A DNA stretch of 10,601 nt from Lachnospiraceae bacterium (GTDB lineage: Bacteria; Bacillota; Clostridia; Lachnospirales; Lachnospiraceae), in NCBI GenBank assembly GCA_017477005.1, contig JAFUXY010000310.1:1-10601 (forward strand). Direction: 5' to 3'. Positions within the stretch are counted from its first letter, which is position 1. The number at the start of each line of letters is the position of its first letter. A program made the position numbers and the translations under genes. The notes beneath the pieces were generated by a model. The model saw only the letters and a list, made by a program, of their open reading frames with translations. It ran no database searches and was not told the origin of the DNA. Of this stretch, positions 1 through 6,724 are shown piece after piece.

Positions 1-591
1 CGGAGACTCGTATTGCGGGCCGGGCGTTTGAATATAGACACCCTCTTTCAAAATGATATCGCGGGAAGCGGCCACCCTTTTGGCCAGATTCCGCAGGTCT
101 TCGTCATAGATATGGCTCATATCCGGGAAGCGGGTACCGAGCTCCGCGATATTTTCTCCCCGCAGCGGGGAAGGAATCAGGTTGGCGATCTGGTCTTTGA
201 TCAGCATCAGATCCCCGGCATGGAACCCGGTTGCAATGCCGCCCGACGCATTGGTCAGGATCAAGGTCTTTGCGCCCAGACTTCCCATGAGGCGGATGGG
301 AAGTACCACATCCGACATATCATAGCCCTCATAGTAGTGGATCCGTCCCTGCATGCAAACCACAGGAACGTCGCCCACGTAGCCAAAGACAAATCGTCCG
401 ACGTGGCCGGGCGCGGTGGAGATGGGGAATCCCTCGATCTCTGCATAAGGTACCGTAGCCTCCATGCGGATTTCCTTATCCGCAAATTTGTCGAGTCCGG
501 AGCCCAAGACCAGCGCCACTCGCGGCGCGAAATTGACCTTCGCGCGAACCTGACCCACACAGGATGTCAGTTTTTCGTATATGTTGTTCAT
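1..591 (-). CDS. punA: Purine nucleoside phosphorylase, 3'-truncated by window edge
   Basis: Cytoplasmic purine salvage enzyme that cleaves (deoxy)guanosine or inosine with phosphate to the free base and (deoxy)ribose-1-phosphate. The 197 visible residues start at ATG 591, preceded by AGGAG 10 nt upstream. They show the trimeric-type PNP signature in order: GSGL phosphate loop (residues 30-33), GHVGR with H63, GRIHYYEGY (82-90), NASGG (114-118) and GPQYESP (191-197), which matches the family GPxxET purine-binding segment. Family members are about 270 residues, so roughly 75 C-terminal residues lie beyond position 1. The gene begins 13 nt after the stop of the Fn3-like gene, and its ribosome binding site overlaps that stop, so the two are probably co-transcribed. 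The motifs fit the trimeric PunA/human-PNP family rather than hexameric DeoD. Identification is secure; the precise base preference (guanine/hypoxanthine) is inferred from the family. Confidence 0.95.
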   Translation of the reverse strand, partial: MNNIYEKLTSCVGQVRAKVNFAPRVALVLGSGLDKFADKEIRMEATVPYAEIEGFPISTAPGHVGRFVFGYVGDVPVVCMQGRIHYYEGYDMSDVVLPIRLMGSLGAKTLILTNASGGIATGFHAGDLMLIKDQIANLIPSPLRGENIAELGTRFPDMSHIYDEDLRNLAKRVAASRDIILKEGVYIQTPGPQYESP

Positions 592-604
592 AGAATCTAT
601 TCTC

Positions 605-1039
605 CTATTTGTCCCGTACGACGGAGCTTGTAGTGCCGCTCCAGCGTCCCGTCACGGTTCGTCCCATATTGTTGGCCTTGTAGCATCTGACTTGTACGAA
701 ATACCGCTTTCCTGGCTTTAGCTTTGCAATTTCTTTCTTTGGATCTACGCTGCGGAACGCATGGGCGAAAGCCATATTCCGGAAGCGGGAAATGCGAAAT
801 TCGTAGCCATTCACCTGGCTTCCCTTGCTGGAAGTCGTGACAATCAGCTTGCCCGGCTCGCCGTTCGAGACCTGGGGAGCGTTGGCCCGTGGAATGAAAA
901 TCCTCGCGACCAGGATCGGTACGCCTCCTTCTATTTCAATGCGATAATCCCGCAGCATCATCACGCCCCACATGACGAGGACAATGCCAATCATCACGAA
1001 GACGGATGTAATCGTGTTTTGTCTGGTCCATCTGCGCAT
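605..1039 (-). CDS. Small membrane-anchored fibronectin type III-like protein
   Basis: A 144-residue protein of unknown function. A short basic N-terminus (R2, R3, R6) precedes one hydrophobic helix at about residues 12-29, which predicts a single-pass anchor with the C-terminus outside. The rest resembles one Fn3-type beta sandwich of the clostridial surface-protein kind: a GYEFRISRF strand near 78-86, then LKPGKRYFVQVRCYK (107-121), and a terminal GRWS (131-134). The LKxGKxYxVxVRxYK ... G.WS pattern is typical of Fn3 repeats in Clostridia, but here there is one copy instead of many. The start ATG at 1039 has AAAGGAAG 9 nt upstream. The gene lies between thrH (53-nt gap) and the phosphorylase (13-nt gap) on the same strand, which suggests co-transcription without showing a shared function. 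The hydrophobic helix could be an uncleaved signal sequence; I see no clear AxA cleavage site. Confidence 0.75.
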   Translation of the reverse strand: MRRWTRQNTITSVFVMIGIVLVMWGVMMLRDYRIEIEGGVPILVARIFIPRANAPQVSNGEPGKLIVTTSSKGSQVNGYEFRISRFRNMAFAHAFRSVDPKKEIAKLKPGKRYFVQVRCYKANNMGRTVTGRWSGTTSSVVRDK

Positions 1040-1092
1040 AGTTGTTTACTTCCTTTCGATTTATCAGCAAGCGATGGTAGGTCGTTTGCCAA

Positions 1093-1698
1093 TCAGTCCG
1101 CCCGCACGGAGCGAATTGCCTCCAATAATTCGTCAAATGTTTCAAATGCCGCAAGCTCGGGATGCTCCTGCTTGATCGCGTCGGTGCTCCGGAACAAAAA
1201 TCCTGCCTTGCTTGCGGCGATCATCTCCAGGTCATTGTGGCTGTCTCCGGCGGCGATCGTCTCGAAGCCGACGCTTTGCAGCGCCTTCACCGTGACGAGC
1301 TTTGAATGCGCGGCCCGCATTTTGTACCCGGTGATCGCGCCGTCCTCCGCTACCTCCAAGGTATTGCAGAAGAGGGTAGGCCAGCCGAGCTTTCGCATCA
1401 GAGGCTTTGCGAACTGCGTGAATGTATCCGAGAGGATGATCACCTGGCCTTCTTCTCGCAGAGCATCCAGGAATTCTTTGGCGCCTGGCATCGGATCGAT
1501 CCCCGAGATCACGTCTTGGATCTCCTTCAAGCCAAGCCCATGCTCCTTCAGCACCTGCAGCCGAAAGGTCATCAGCTTGTCATAATCCGGCTCGTCCCTC
1601 GTGGTACGCTTCAATTCGGGAAGTCCCGTGGCCTCCGAGAAAGCGACCCAAATTTCCGGAACCAATACTCCTTCCATATCGAGACATACGATATCCAT
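1093..1698 (-). CDS. thrH: ThrH: phosphoserine phosphatase / homoserine phosphotransferase (HAD superfamily)
   Basis: A 201-residue HAD-superfamily enzyme. Known ThrH dephosphorylates phosphoserine and can transfer the phosphate to homoserine, linking serine and threonine synthesis in the cytoplasm. HAD motif I reads DMEGV with D7 as the expected nucleophile and E9 in the second position. That DxE form, followed by LVPEIW, is characteristic of ThrH rather than of SerB (DxDxT). Motif II is ILSDT with S90, motif III is probably K133, and motif IV is GDSHND with D152 and D156. The length matches the family (about 200-205). ATG 1698 is preceded by AAAGGAG at 11 nt. It is probably the first gene of a thrH, Fn3-like, phosphorylase unit; I found no convincing promoter in the region just upstream. 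Function as phosphatase versus phosphotransferase cannot be decided from sequence. Confidence 0.93.
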   Translation of the reverse strand: MDIVCLDMEGVLVPEIWVAFSEATGLPELKRTTRDEPDYDKLMTFRLQVLKEHGLGLKEIQDVISGIDPMPGAKEFLDALREEGQVIILSDTFTQFAKPLMRKLGWPTLFCNTLEVAEDGAITGYKMRAAHSKLVTVKALQSVGFETIAAGDSHNDLEMIAASKAGFLFRSTDAIKQEHPELAAFETFDELLEAIRSVRAD

Positions 1699-1732
1699 GT
1701 GTGTAAAAACTCCTTTCTATTAGATAGTAGTT

Positions 1733-1813
1733 CTAAAAGATACCCTCTCGAAATGGCGCAACCTGCATCGCGGCATTTCCATCGGGCTCTACAATCTTGA
1801 AAAATTTCCGCAT
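1733..1813 (-). other. Short 26-codon open frame in the intergenic region upstream of thrH (doubtful)
   Basis: The thrH to zinc-protein intergenic region (1699-1882) is AT-rich at its edges, but 1735-1800 is GC-rich like coding DNA. On the minus strand an ATG at 1813 opens 26 codons ending with TAG at 1733. It reads MRKFFKIVEPDGN then AAMQVAPFREGIF. The composition looks protein-like, but no ribosome binding site precedes the ATG. The frame runs antisense through the promoter of the zinc-protein gene. It may be the decayed 3' end of an older gene, an uncharacterised leader peptide, or chance. Confidence 0.2.
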
Positions 1814-1825
1814 ATATGGTAATAT
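1797..1825 (+). promoter_or_regulatory. Sigma-A type promoter for the small zinc-protein gene
   Basis: TTGAAA at 1797-1802 and TAATAT at 1820-1825 are separated by 17 nt, with an extended -10 TGG directly before the -10 box. Transcription would start near 1832 and give a leader of about 50 nt before ATG 1883, which has GAGGGGAG 8 nt upstream. The hexamers and spacing are read directly; activity is inferred. Confidence 0.65.
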
Positions 1826-1882
1826 AAAATTGTTGTTTTGGCAATCATCGTTTTCAAAGTATTTTTGAGGGGAGTGGTAGGT

Positions 1883-2092
1883 ATGTCCGCGCGTGATGAA
1901 ATCAGCCGCATCTGCCAGGGGTGTGGCAGAACCTTTACAATTCCACAGGCCGAGCTCGACAAAAAATGGGACATGGGCCTGTCGCGTCCGGTGTTTTGCT
2001 CCAATGGCTGCGCGCTCCACGGTTGGGATCCGCAGGCCATCTGGATGGGCAATTTGCGCCGTTCCCGCGCCCAGGATGGAGGAGGTGCCTAA
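1883..2092 (+). CDS. 69-residue four-cysteine putative zinc-binding protein
   Basis: A small cytoplasmic protein I cannot assign to a named family. C11-x2-C14 (CQGC) and C39-x3-C43 (CSNGC), separated by 24 residues, form a probable four-cysteine zinc site of treble-clef or zinc-ribbon type. H46 is nearby as a possible alternative ligand. The middle (about 20-35) is polar, and the tail is basic then glycine-rich (RRSRAQDGGGA). The start was set at ATG 1883 because GAGGGGAG lies 8 nt upstream; the frame also opens further upstream at a TTG (1838) without a ribosome binding site. It has its own promoter (1797-1825) and terminator (2082-2114), so it is probably monocistronic. Its TAA overlaps the TAG of the convergent AI-2E permease by 2 bases. 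Short zinc-ribbon proteins with similar CxxC patterns occur in Bacillota, usually without known function. Confidence 0.75.
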   Translation: MSARDEISRICQGCGRTFTIPQAELDKKWDMGLSRPVFCSNGCALHGWDPQAIWMGNLRRSRAQDGGGA

Positions 2093-2114
2093 GAAGGCAT
2101 CGCCTCTTTTTTTT
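2082..2114 (+). terminator. Intrinsic terminator of the small zinc-protein gene
   Basis: GAGGTGCC (2082-2089) pairs with GGCA (2096-2099) and CCTC (2103-2106), leaving a 3-nt bulge and a 6-nt loop that contains the stop codon. Eight T residues follow at 2107-2114. The stem includes the last codons of the zinc protein, and the T-tract is the complement of the A8 run in the C-terminal codons of the AI-2E permease gene. It acts only for plus-strand transcription; there is no T-run on the other side. Confidence 0.65.
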
Positions 2115-3249
2115 CTGCCTCATCGCGCGTCCGCTTTTTCTCATCCAACTTCTGTTCGAGGATATCCCGGTATACATAGGTCATGATCGCGGCGAATGGA
2201 ATGGCCAGCAGGATACCCGCAACTCCGAAAATATTTCCCCCCACGATGATCGTGACCAAAATCCACACAGCCGGTACGCCAAGGCTGCTTCCAAACAACC
2301 GCGGCTTTATAAAATAGCCATCAATGGTCTGCAAAACCACCGTGAACACTATGAAAGCCAGGGCGTCCAAAGGATTGGCCAAAAGCAGGATCAAACCGCC
2401 GAACAGGCCGCCCACGATCGGTCCAAAGGTAGGGGCGAGATTGGTCACTCCCACGATGACCGAGATCAATACCGAGTAGGGCATCGAAAGCACCGCCATG
2501 AAGATCCCGTTCAAAATCCCTACGATAAAACCATCGACAATATCAAAGGTAATATAGCGAATCAGGATGTTGTTGCAGCGGGACCAGAATTCCACAATCG
2601 TATTGTAGCGCTTTTGTGTCAAAAAAGCACCTGCTACTTTTCGGAGGCCGTTCATCAGGTTCTCCCGATCCAGCAGAAAATACACAGCCAGGATAAAGGA
2701 GAGGGCAATGTTTGCCACGCTGACCCCAAAGTTGTAGGAGGCGGAAGCCACCTCATTCAGTCTTTGCGGGATATCTGCAAGCACGGTGTCTATGTAGGAA
2801 TAGACCTTGCCGGAAAAATACGAAATATCGACGTCCGTTTCTTCCCCCCATTTGGAGAGATTGTTCCAAACCGACCGGAGCTGGTGGGAATAATCGCCGA
2901 TATTAGAAGTAAAGGTAATTACGCTGTCGATCAATTGAGGGATCAGAGCGACCAGCAAAATCACGAATACGCACAGCACCAGCAGTACGCCGGTGGCGAC
3001 AGAAGCCACCTTTGCAATATTTCCTGGCTTGACCTTGGAGAACAGAGTGCGTTCGAACAGATCGCAGATCGGACTCATGATATAGGCGAATACAATGCCG
3101 CCAAGGACGGGAGAAAGTACGTCAAAAAAATTGCCGAACCACTGAAAGAAAATGTGGAGATTTGAAAGTACGACAAACAAAACTACAGCCGCGCAGGTCG
3201 CCACTGTGTATGCAAACCATTTTTCGTTTTTCAATTTCTTATAAAACAA
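2089..3249 (-). CDS. AI-2E family transporter (UPF0118/PerM-like membrane protein)
   Basis: A 386-residue polytopic inner-membrane protein of the AI-2E/UPF0118 family. Members have been linked to autoinducer-2 export (TqsA) or to sodium/proton antiport, so the substrate here is unknown. Seven to eight hydrophobic segments are visible: two near the N-terminus (about 13-29 and 44-60), one at 84-105, then a soluble region of about 110-165, and a dense helical C-terminal half. Family hallmarks in that half are NLAPTFGPIVGG, QTIDGYFIKPRLFGSSLG and the final amphipathic YRDILEQKL. The tail is highly charged (DEKKRTRDEAEKKEA). The start is a TTG at 3249, chosen because AGGAG lies 6 nt upstream and the only upstream ATG is followed by a stop two codons later. 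It sits 65 nt downstream of the DUF815 gene with no terminator between, so read-through is likely. Its 3' end overlaps the zinc-protein stop codon. Confidence 0.9.
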   Translation of the reverse strand: MFYKKLKNEKWFAYTVATCAAVVLFVVLSNLHIFFQWFGNFFDVLSPVLGGIVFAYIMSPICDLFERTLFSKVKPGNIAKVASVATGVLLVLCVFVILLVALIPQLIDSVITFTSNIGDYSHQLRSVWNNLSKWGEETDVDISYFSGKVYSYIDTVLADIPQRLNEVASASYNFGVSVANIALSFILAVYFLLDRENLMNGLRKVAGAFLTQKRYNTIVEFWSRCNNILIRYITFDIVDGFIVGILNGIFMAVLSMPYSVLISVIVGVTNLAPTFGPIVGGLFGGLILLLANPLDALAFIVFTVVLQTIDGYFIKPRLFGSSLGVPAVWILVTIIVGGNIFGVAGILLAIPFAAIMTYVYRDILEQKLDEKKRTRDEAEKKEAMPS

Positions 3250-3314
3250 AAAATTCTCCTCTCGTCCGTTTACCGCATAGGAAATGCTTCAAAGCTCCAA
3301 TAGGGGACAATATC

Positions 3315-4670
3315 TCACTCAGAAGCCATTTCTCCTGCCAGATAATCGATATACTGCTGCGCCGTCCGTCCGCTGGTGCCGCCATGCGCGATTTCCCAGC
3401 GATTGGCTCCGGATAGAAGCGCTTCGTTCGGAATCGGATGGGCAAGCTGCCGTTTGGCCAGGGCGAGTACGATTTCGTTGAAGCTCGTTTTGTTCGGCCG
3501 ACCGAACTGGATCGTCACGCCAAACCGGTTGAACAGGGAGAGCTTTTCCTGCATAGTATCGGAGCGGTGCAGATCGTCGGAGGCATCCATATCCGCCCGA
3601 TCCGACCAGTTTTCCCGGATCAGATGGCGGCGGTTCGAGGTGGCATAGATCAACACATTGTCCGGCCGACGTTCCACGCCTCCCTCTATGACCGCTTTCA
3701 AATACTTGTATTCGGTCTCAAATTCTTCGAAGGAGAGATCGTCCATATAGATGATGAAATAATAATTCCGATTCTTGATCTGCGAGATAACAGCGGACAG
3801 ATCTCGGCACTGATGCTTGTAGAGTTCGATCAGCCGGAGTCCCTTGTCGTAGAATTCATTGCAGATCGCCTTGATCGCCGTGGATTTGCCGGTGCCGCTG
3901 TCTCCATACAGCAGGCAGTTGTTGGCGGGAAGCCCGTTCACAAAGGCTTTGGTATTTCGTACGAGCTTTTCCTTCTGGGATTCGTAGCCAACAAGATCCG
4001 ACAAAATCACGTCGTCCGTGTTGTTGACAGGGTAGAGTACGATGCTGCCCTCATTTTCCTCCGCAGGAAGGGCCCTTCGGCAGCGAAAAGCCCGATTCAC
4101 CGCAAAGATACCGACACCATGCGTCTCGTAGAAGGCGCGGAGGACGGTGAAGAACGCATCCACCGTCTGACAGAGCGCCAATTTCTCGGACAAACGCCGT
4201 ACCTGCTCGGAAACCTGGCGGTTGTACATACGTTCATGCTTTTCGATGGCCTTGTAGTGGGTCAGCGTCGTGAAGCAGTCGATTCCCAGACCTGCTTCGA
4301 GAGGCAGAAAATCATAATGAAACAGCTTCATAAAGATCGCCAGATCGTTGTGTACGAATACATTGATACTGCCATCCTGTGGCTGTGACTTTTCGGCAGT
4401 CAGCGTGAAGGAATTTTCGTTTGTGACAAGAAGCCAGGTCAGGTAATTCTGCCACAGGTTGCCATCGAAGCCGTAGTCGGTGGCGAGATCCAAAAGCCGT
4501 TTGACCTCCCGGTAGGCGCGCAGAACCAGCTTGTCCTCGTTTCGCTCGAGGGCGTCCGTGCCGCTTTCTGCGAGCAGGTCGAAGTCCTCCAAAATACCGG
4601 CAATCCGATAGAGGATGCAGTTTTCGCCAAAATTTTCATATACGATCAGATGCGAACATAAATGATACAT
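3315..4670 (-). CDS. DUF815-family AAA+ ATPase
   Basis: A 451-residue predicted cytoplasmic ATPase matching the DUF815 family (AAA+ superfamily), widespread in Clostridia but without an assigned cellular role. The N-terminal half (about 1-200) is helical with no motif I can name. The C-terminal half holds the ATPase: a LVGYESQKEKL lead-in near 226-236, Walker A GDSGTGKS (256-263), Walker B FIIYMDD (305-311), a sensor-1-like ATSNRRH (343-349), and NRFG at 381-384 with a possible arginine finger. The length is normal for the family. ATG 4670 has AGAGG 8 nt upstream. The gene starts 35 nt after the hydrogenase stop with no terminator between them, so it is probably co-transcribed from the hydrogenase promoter. 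A chaperone-like or assembly role for the neighbouring metalloenzyme is possible but only inferred from adjacency. Confidence 0.88.
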   Translation of the reverse strand: MYHLCSHLIVYENFGENCILYRIAGILEDFDLLAESGTDALERNEDKLVLRAYREVKRLLDLATDYGFDGNLWQNYLTWLLVTNENSFTLTAEKSQPQDGSINVFVHNDLAIFMKLFHYDFLPLEAGLGIDCFTTLTHYKAIEKHERMYNRQVSEQVRRLSEKLALCQTVDAFFTVLRAFYETHGVGIFAVNRAFRCRRALPAEENEGSIVLYPVNNTDDVILSDLVGYESQKEKLVRNTKAFVNGLPANNCLLYGDSGTGKSTAIKAICNEFYDKGLRLIELYKHQCRDLSAVISQIKNRNYYFIIYMDDLSFEEFETEYKYLKAVIEGGVERRPDNVLIYATSNRRHLIRENWSDRADMDASDDLHRSDTMQEKLSLFNRFGVTIQFGRPNKTSFNEIVLALAKRQLAHPIPNEALLSGANRWEIAHGGTSGRTAQQYIDYLAGEMASE

Positions 4671-4705
4671 ATTTTCTGCCTCTTTCTGCAGTGTTTTCTA
4701 AAAGA

Positions 4706-6154
4706 TCAATCCCTATGCATAGAGAAGGTGGTCAGGTCATAATTTTTCAGATTTTCTAATACGCCGCGGCCATCCGCAGAGGCGATGAGCTTGTCGCGGG
4801 AACGCTTGGCCTTTTTCTGATCCTTGAACGAGGAAGGACCGCCTACGCAGCCGCCTTCGCAGACCATACCCTCGATGAAGTCCTCCGGCAGCTTGCCCAA
4901 TTTCATCAAAAGCAGCGCCTTCTTGCACTCCGCCGCGCCGTTGCAGACATTGACTTTGGCGTCGATTTCATTTTCCGCTTCCTTCAGGGATTGGATCACC
5001 GCCGCCGTCACGCCGCCGGAATTGCCGAAGCGCTTGCCGTAGACGGAAGCCTCCTGATAATCGTTCTCATCTTCTTCAAATTCCACGTTCTTGGCGCGCA
5101 TGATCGCATGGATCTCGCTGAAGGTCAGCACATAATCCGCGTTGCCCTCGATGCCGAACTCGGTCGCTTCGGATTTCTTGGAAATGCACGGTCCGATGAA
5201 GACACAGACGGCATCCGGATCCTTGGCTTTGACCATCCTCGACACCGCGCACATCGGCGATACGGCCGTTGAAATATTGTCAGAAAGCTCTGCGTAATGC
5301 TTGCGAATCAGATTCACGAAGGCAGGGCAGCACGAAGTGGTCTTCTTTTTGCCCTCTTTGTAGGCTTCGGCCCATTCCTGCGCCTCGGCTGCCGCCGTCA
5401 GGTCGCCGCCGAGACCTACTTCGATAAAGTCCTTGAAGCCAACGTCCTTCATGGCTTTCTTCCAGCTCTTCATCGTAATATTGTCGCCGTACTGTCCCTC
5501 TACGGCCGGAGCGGTCATCGCATAGACCGGTTTGCCGGACTTCAAAGCCTCGATCACGTCGACGATCATGGTCTTGGAGCCGATCGCGCCGAAGGGACAT
5601 GCATGGATGCACATACCGCAGCGAATGCACTTTTCTTCGTCGATCACGGAAATGTTGTATTCATCATAAGAGATTGCGTCGACAGGGCATTTGTACTTGC
5701 ACGGACGCTTCAGCGCGGCGATAGCGTTGTACGGGCAAGCCTCGGCGCATTTGCCGCATTCCTTGCACTTGATCGGGTCGATATGGCTTCTCGTGCGTCC
5801 AGGCTCGCAGGCGCCAAAATTGCAGGCGTTCACGCAGGCCTTGCCGATACAGTTTTGGCAGTTGTCTGTCACTACATAGCTCGAAATAGGGCAGCCCTCG
5901 CAGGCCGCTGCGATCACCTGTAGAATATTGCCGTCGTCTTTGGTGCCTGTGGGCTTGCCTTCGGCCAGGCGGACACGGTCGCGAATGATCTCGCGCTCCC
6001 TGTATATGCAGCAGCGGAATGACGGGAGGGGTCCCGGTATCAGGTTGACTGCGATATCGTCCTTCTTCTCCTGCAGTGTGCCCTCAAAGGCGAGCTTTGC
6101 TACTTCATAGAGTACCTCGTGTTTGATTCGGATTACACCTTCGTCTGCGTACAT
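4706..6154 (-). CDS. Monomeric [FeFe] hydrogenase, group B type
   Basis: A 482-residue iron-sulfur enzyme that interconverts protons and H2 using the H-cluster; its redox partner is probably a ferredoxin. All three H-cluster signatures are present in group B form: L1 TSCCPAF (273-279), L2 GPCISKK (321-327) and L3 MVCEGGCVGGP (430-440). The predicted cluster ligands are C276, C323, C432 and C436, with C275 as the proton-relay cysteine. The N-terminal 190 residues are unusually cysteine-rich. There are two classical ferredoxin motifs (C130/133/136/140 and C176/179/182/186), plus C85, C88, C99, C102, C107, C111, C116, C152 and C156, enough for additional clusters. The start is ATG 6154, because AAGGAAGGAG lies 5 nt upstream; the frame extends further upstream but without a ribosome binding site. 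It lacks the group A TSCCPxW and MPC forms. The maturases HydE, HydF and HydG are not in this window. Group B function is poorly characterised, so the direction of catalysis is open. Confidence 0.93.
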   Translation of the reverse strand: MYADEGVIRIKHEVLYEVAKLAFEGTLQEKKDDIAVNLIPGPLPSFRCCIYREREIIRDRVRLAEGKPTGTKDDGNILQVIAAACEGCPISSYVVTDNCQNCIGKACVNACNFGACEPGRTRSHIDPIKCKECGKCAEACPYNAIAALKRPCKYKCPVDAISYDEYNISVIDEEKCIRCGMCIHACPFGAIGSKTMIVDVIEALKSGKPVYAMTAPAVEGQYGDNITMKSWKKAMKDVGFKDFIEVGLGGDLTAAAEAQEWAEAYKEGKKKTTSCCPAFVNLIRKHYAELSDNISTAVSPMCAVSRMVKAKDPDAVCVFIGPCISKKSEATEFGIEGNADYVLTFSEIHAIMRAKNVEFEEDENDYQEASVYGKRFGNSGGVTAAVIQSLKEAENEIDAKVNVCNGAAECKKALLLMKLGKLPEDFIEGMVCEGGCVGGPSSFKDQKKAKRSRDKLIASADGRGVLENLKNYDLTTFSMHRD

Positions 6155-6198
6155 ACATACTCCTTCCTTTACATACTTTGTATACAACCCGCAACATA

Positions 6199-6254
6199 GG
6201 GGAAACTGCAAACGCACTCCCCCAAAGGTAGACAGCCATTCGCTGCCTGCCTAC
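6199..6254 (-). promoter_or_regulatory. Structured 5' leader of the hydrogenase gene
   Basis: The transcript expected from the promoter at 6266-6301 has a leader of about 105 nt. Read on the minus strand, 6254-6247 pairs with 6235-6228 (GTAGGCAG with CTGTCTAC, eight pairs including one G-U). A second weaker stem, GGGGA (6222-6218) with TCCCC (6203-6199), follows. Neither stem is followed by a T-run, so these are not simple terminators. I do not recognise a known riboswitch class. A role in mRNA stability or regulation is inference. Confidence 0.35.
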
Positions 6255-6265
6255 GCTTCTTCCCT

Positions 6266-6301
6266 ATACTACACTATATTCTGCTATAGCGCAAATCATA
6301 A
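6266..6301 (-). promoter_or_regulatory. Candidate promoter(s) for the hydrogenase operon
   Basis: Two overlapping sigma-A-like candidates lie on the minus strand. One has TTATGA (6301-6296) and TATAGT (6278-6273) with a 17-nt spacer. The other has TTGCGC (6294-6289) and TAGTAT (6271-6266), also with a 17-nt spacer. Both would place the transcript start about 100-110 nt upstream of ATG 6154. The surrounding stretch is AT-rich between two genes. The sequence does not show which candidate is used. Confidence 0.5.
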
Positions 6302-6329
6302 TAACGGTATTGCCCCTATCAGCCAATAT

Positions 6330-6686
6330 TCACTTTACCGAAAAGGTGCTTTCGCGCTTGTCGGGAGCGATCGGCTCTACTTCGATATCGTCGATGCGGA
6401 TGAACCGGCTCTCCTGGACGCGGTAGACGAGCATACGGATGGCCGCGTTTTCCCCCTGTACCTCGGCGACCACCGAACCATCGTAGTGGTTGTGTACCCA
6501 GCCCGTGATCGAAAGCGCCTGCGCTTCGAGCCGCATCGTATAGCGAAAACCAACCCCCTGCACCTGTCCCCGAAAGACCAGGCGATAGCGAACGATGCCC
6601 TCGGCTTCGGGAAGATCCACGCCGATCGTGCCGTGGCGTGTGTCCGTGCCGGTCATTTTGTCCATCCATTTGTCAAAAAATCCCAT
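6330..6686 (-). CDS. acyP: Acylphosphatase with N-terminal extension
   Basis: A 118-residue small cytoplasmic enzyme that hydrolyses acyl phosphates such as acetyl- or carbamoyl-phosphate. The acylphosphatase fold occupies about residues 30-118. The phosphate-binding loop is GQVQGVGFR (40-48) with catalytic R48, and GWVHN carries the catalytic N66, followed by the usual DGSV. Typical members are about 90 residues. Here a 28-residue leader (MGFFDKWMDKMTG then a polar stretch) precedes the domain and is not part of the known fold. The start was set at ATG 6686, preceded by GAAGGG 6 nt upstream; a further in-frame TTG at 6722 has no ribosome binding site. It follows the histidine phosphatase gene by 63 nt on the same strand with no strong terminator, so the two may form one transcript. 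Confidence 0.92.
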   Translation of the reverse strand: MGFFDKWMDKMTGTDTRHGTIGVDLPEAEGIVRYRLVFRGQVQGVGFRYTMRLEAQALSITGWVHNHYDGSVVAEVQGENAAIRMLVYRVQESRFIRIDDIEVEPIAPDKRESTFSVK

Positions 6687-6724
6687 AATTGTCCCTTCGA
6701 AATACTGGAAGTAACGATACAAAG

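Noticed and set aside
2103..2120. A8 run in the permease as a programmed frameshift site
   Set aside because: It lies six codons before the stop. A shift would only change a few C-terminal residues, and no stimulatory signal for the permease strand is evident.
1921..3165. Long plus-strand open frame (about 414 codons) opposite the AI-2E permease
   Set aside because: It is antisense to a clear membrane-protein gene, has no ribosome binding site or recognisable motif, and its product is low-complexity (rich in H, Q, D, R), as expected of a mirror frame.
3438..4388. 316-codon plus-strand frame opposite the DUF815 gene
   Set aside because: Mirror frame of a gene with intact Walker A and B motifs; no start signals or family resemblance.
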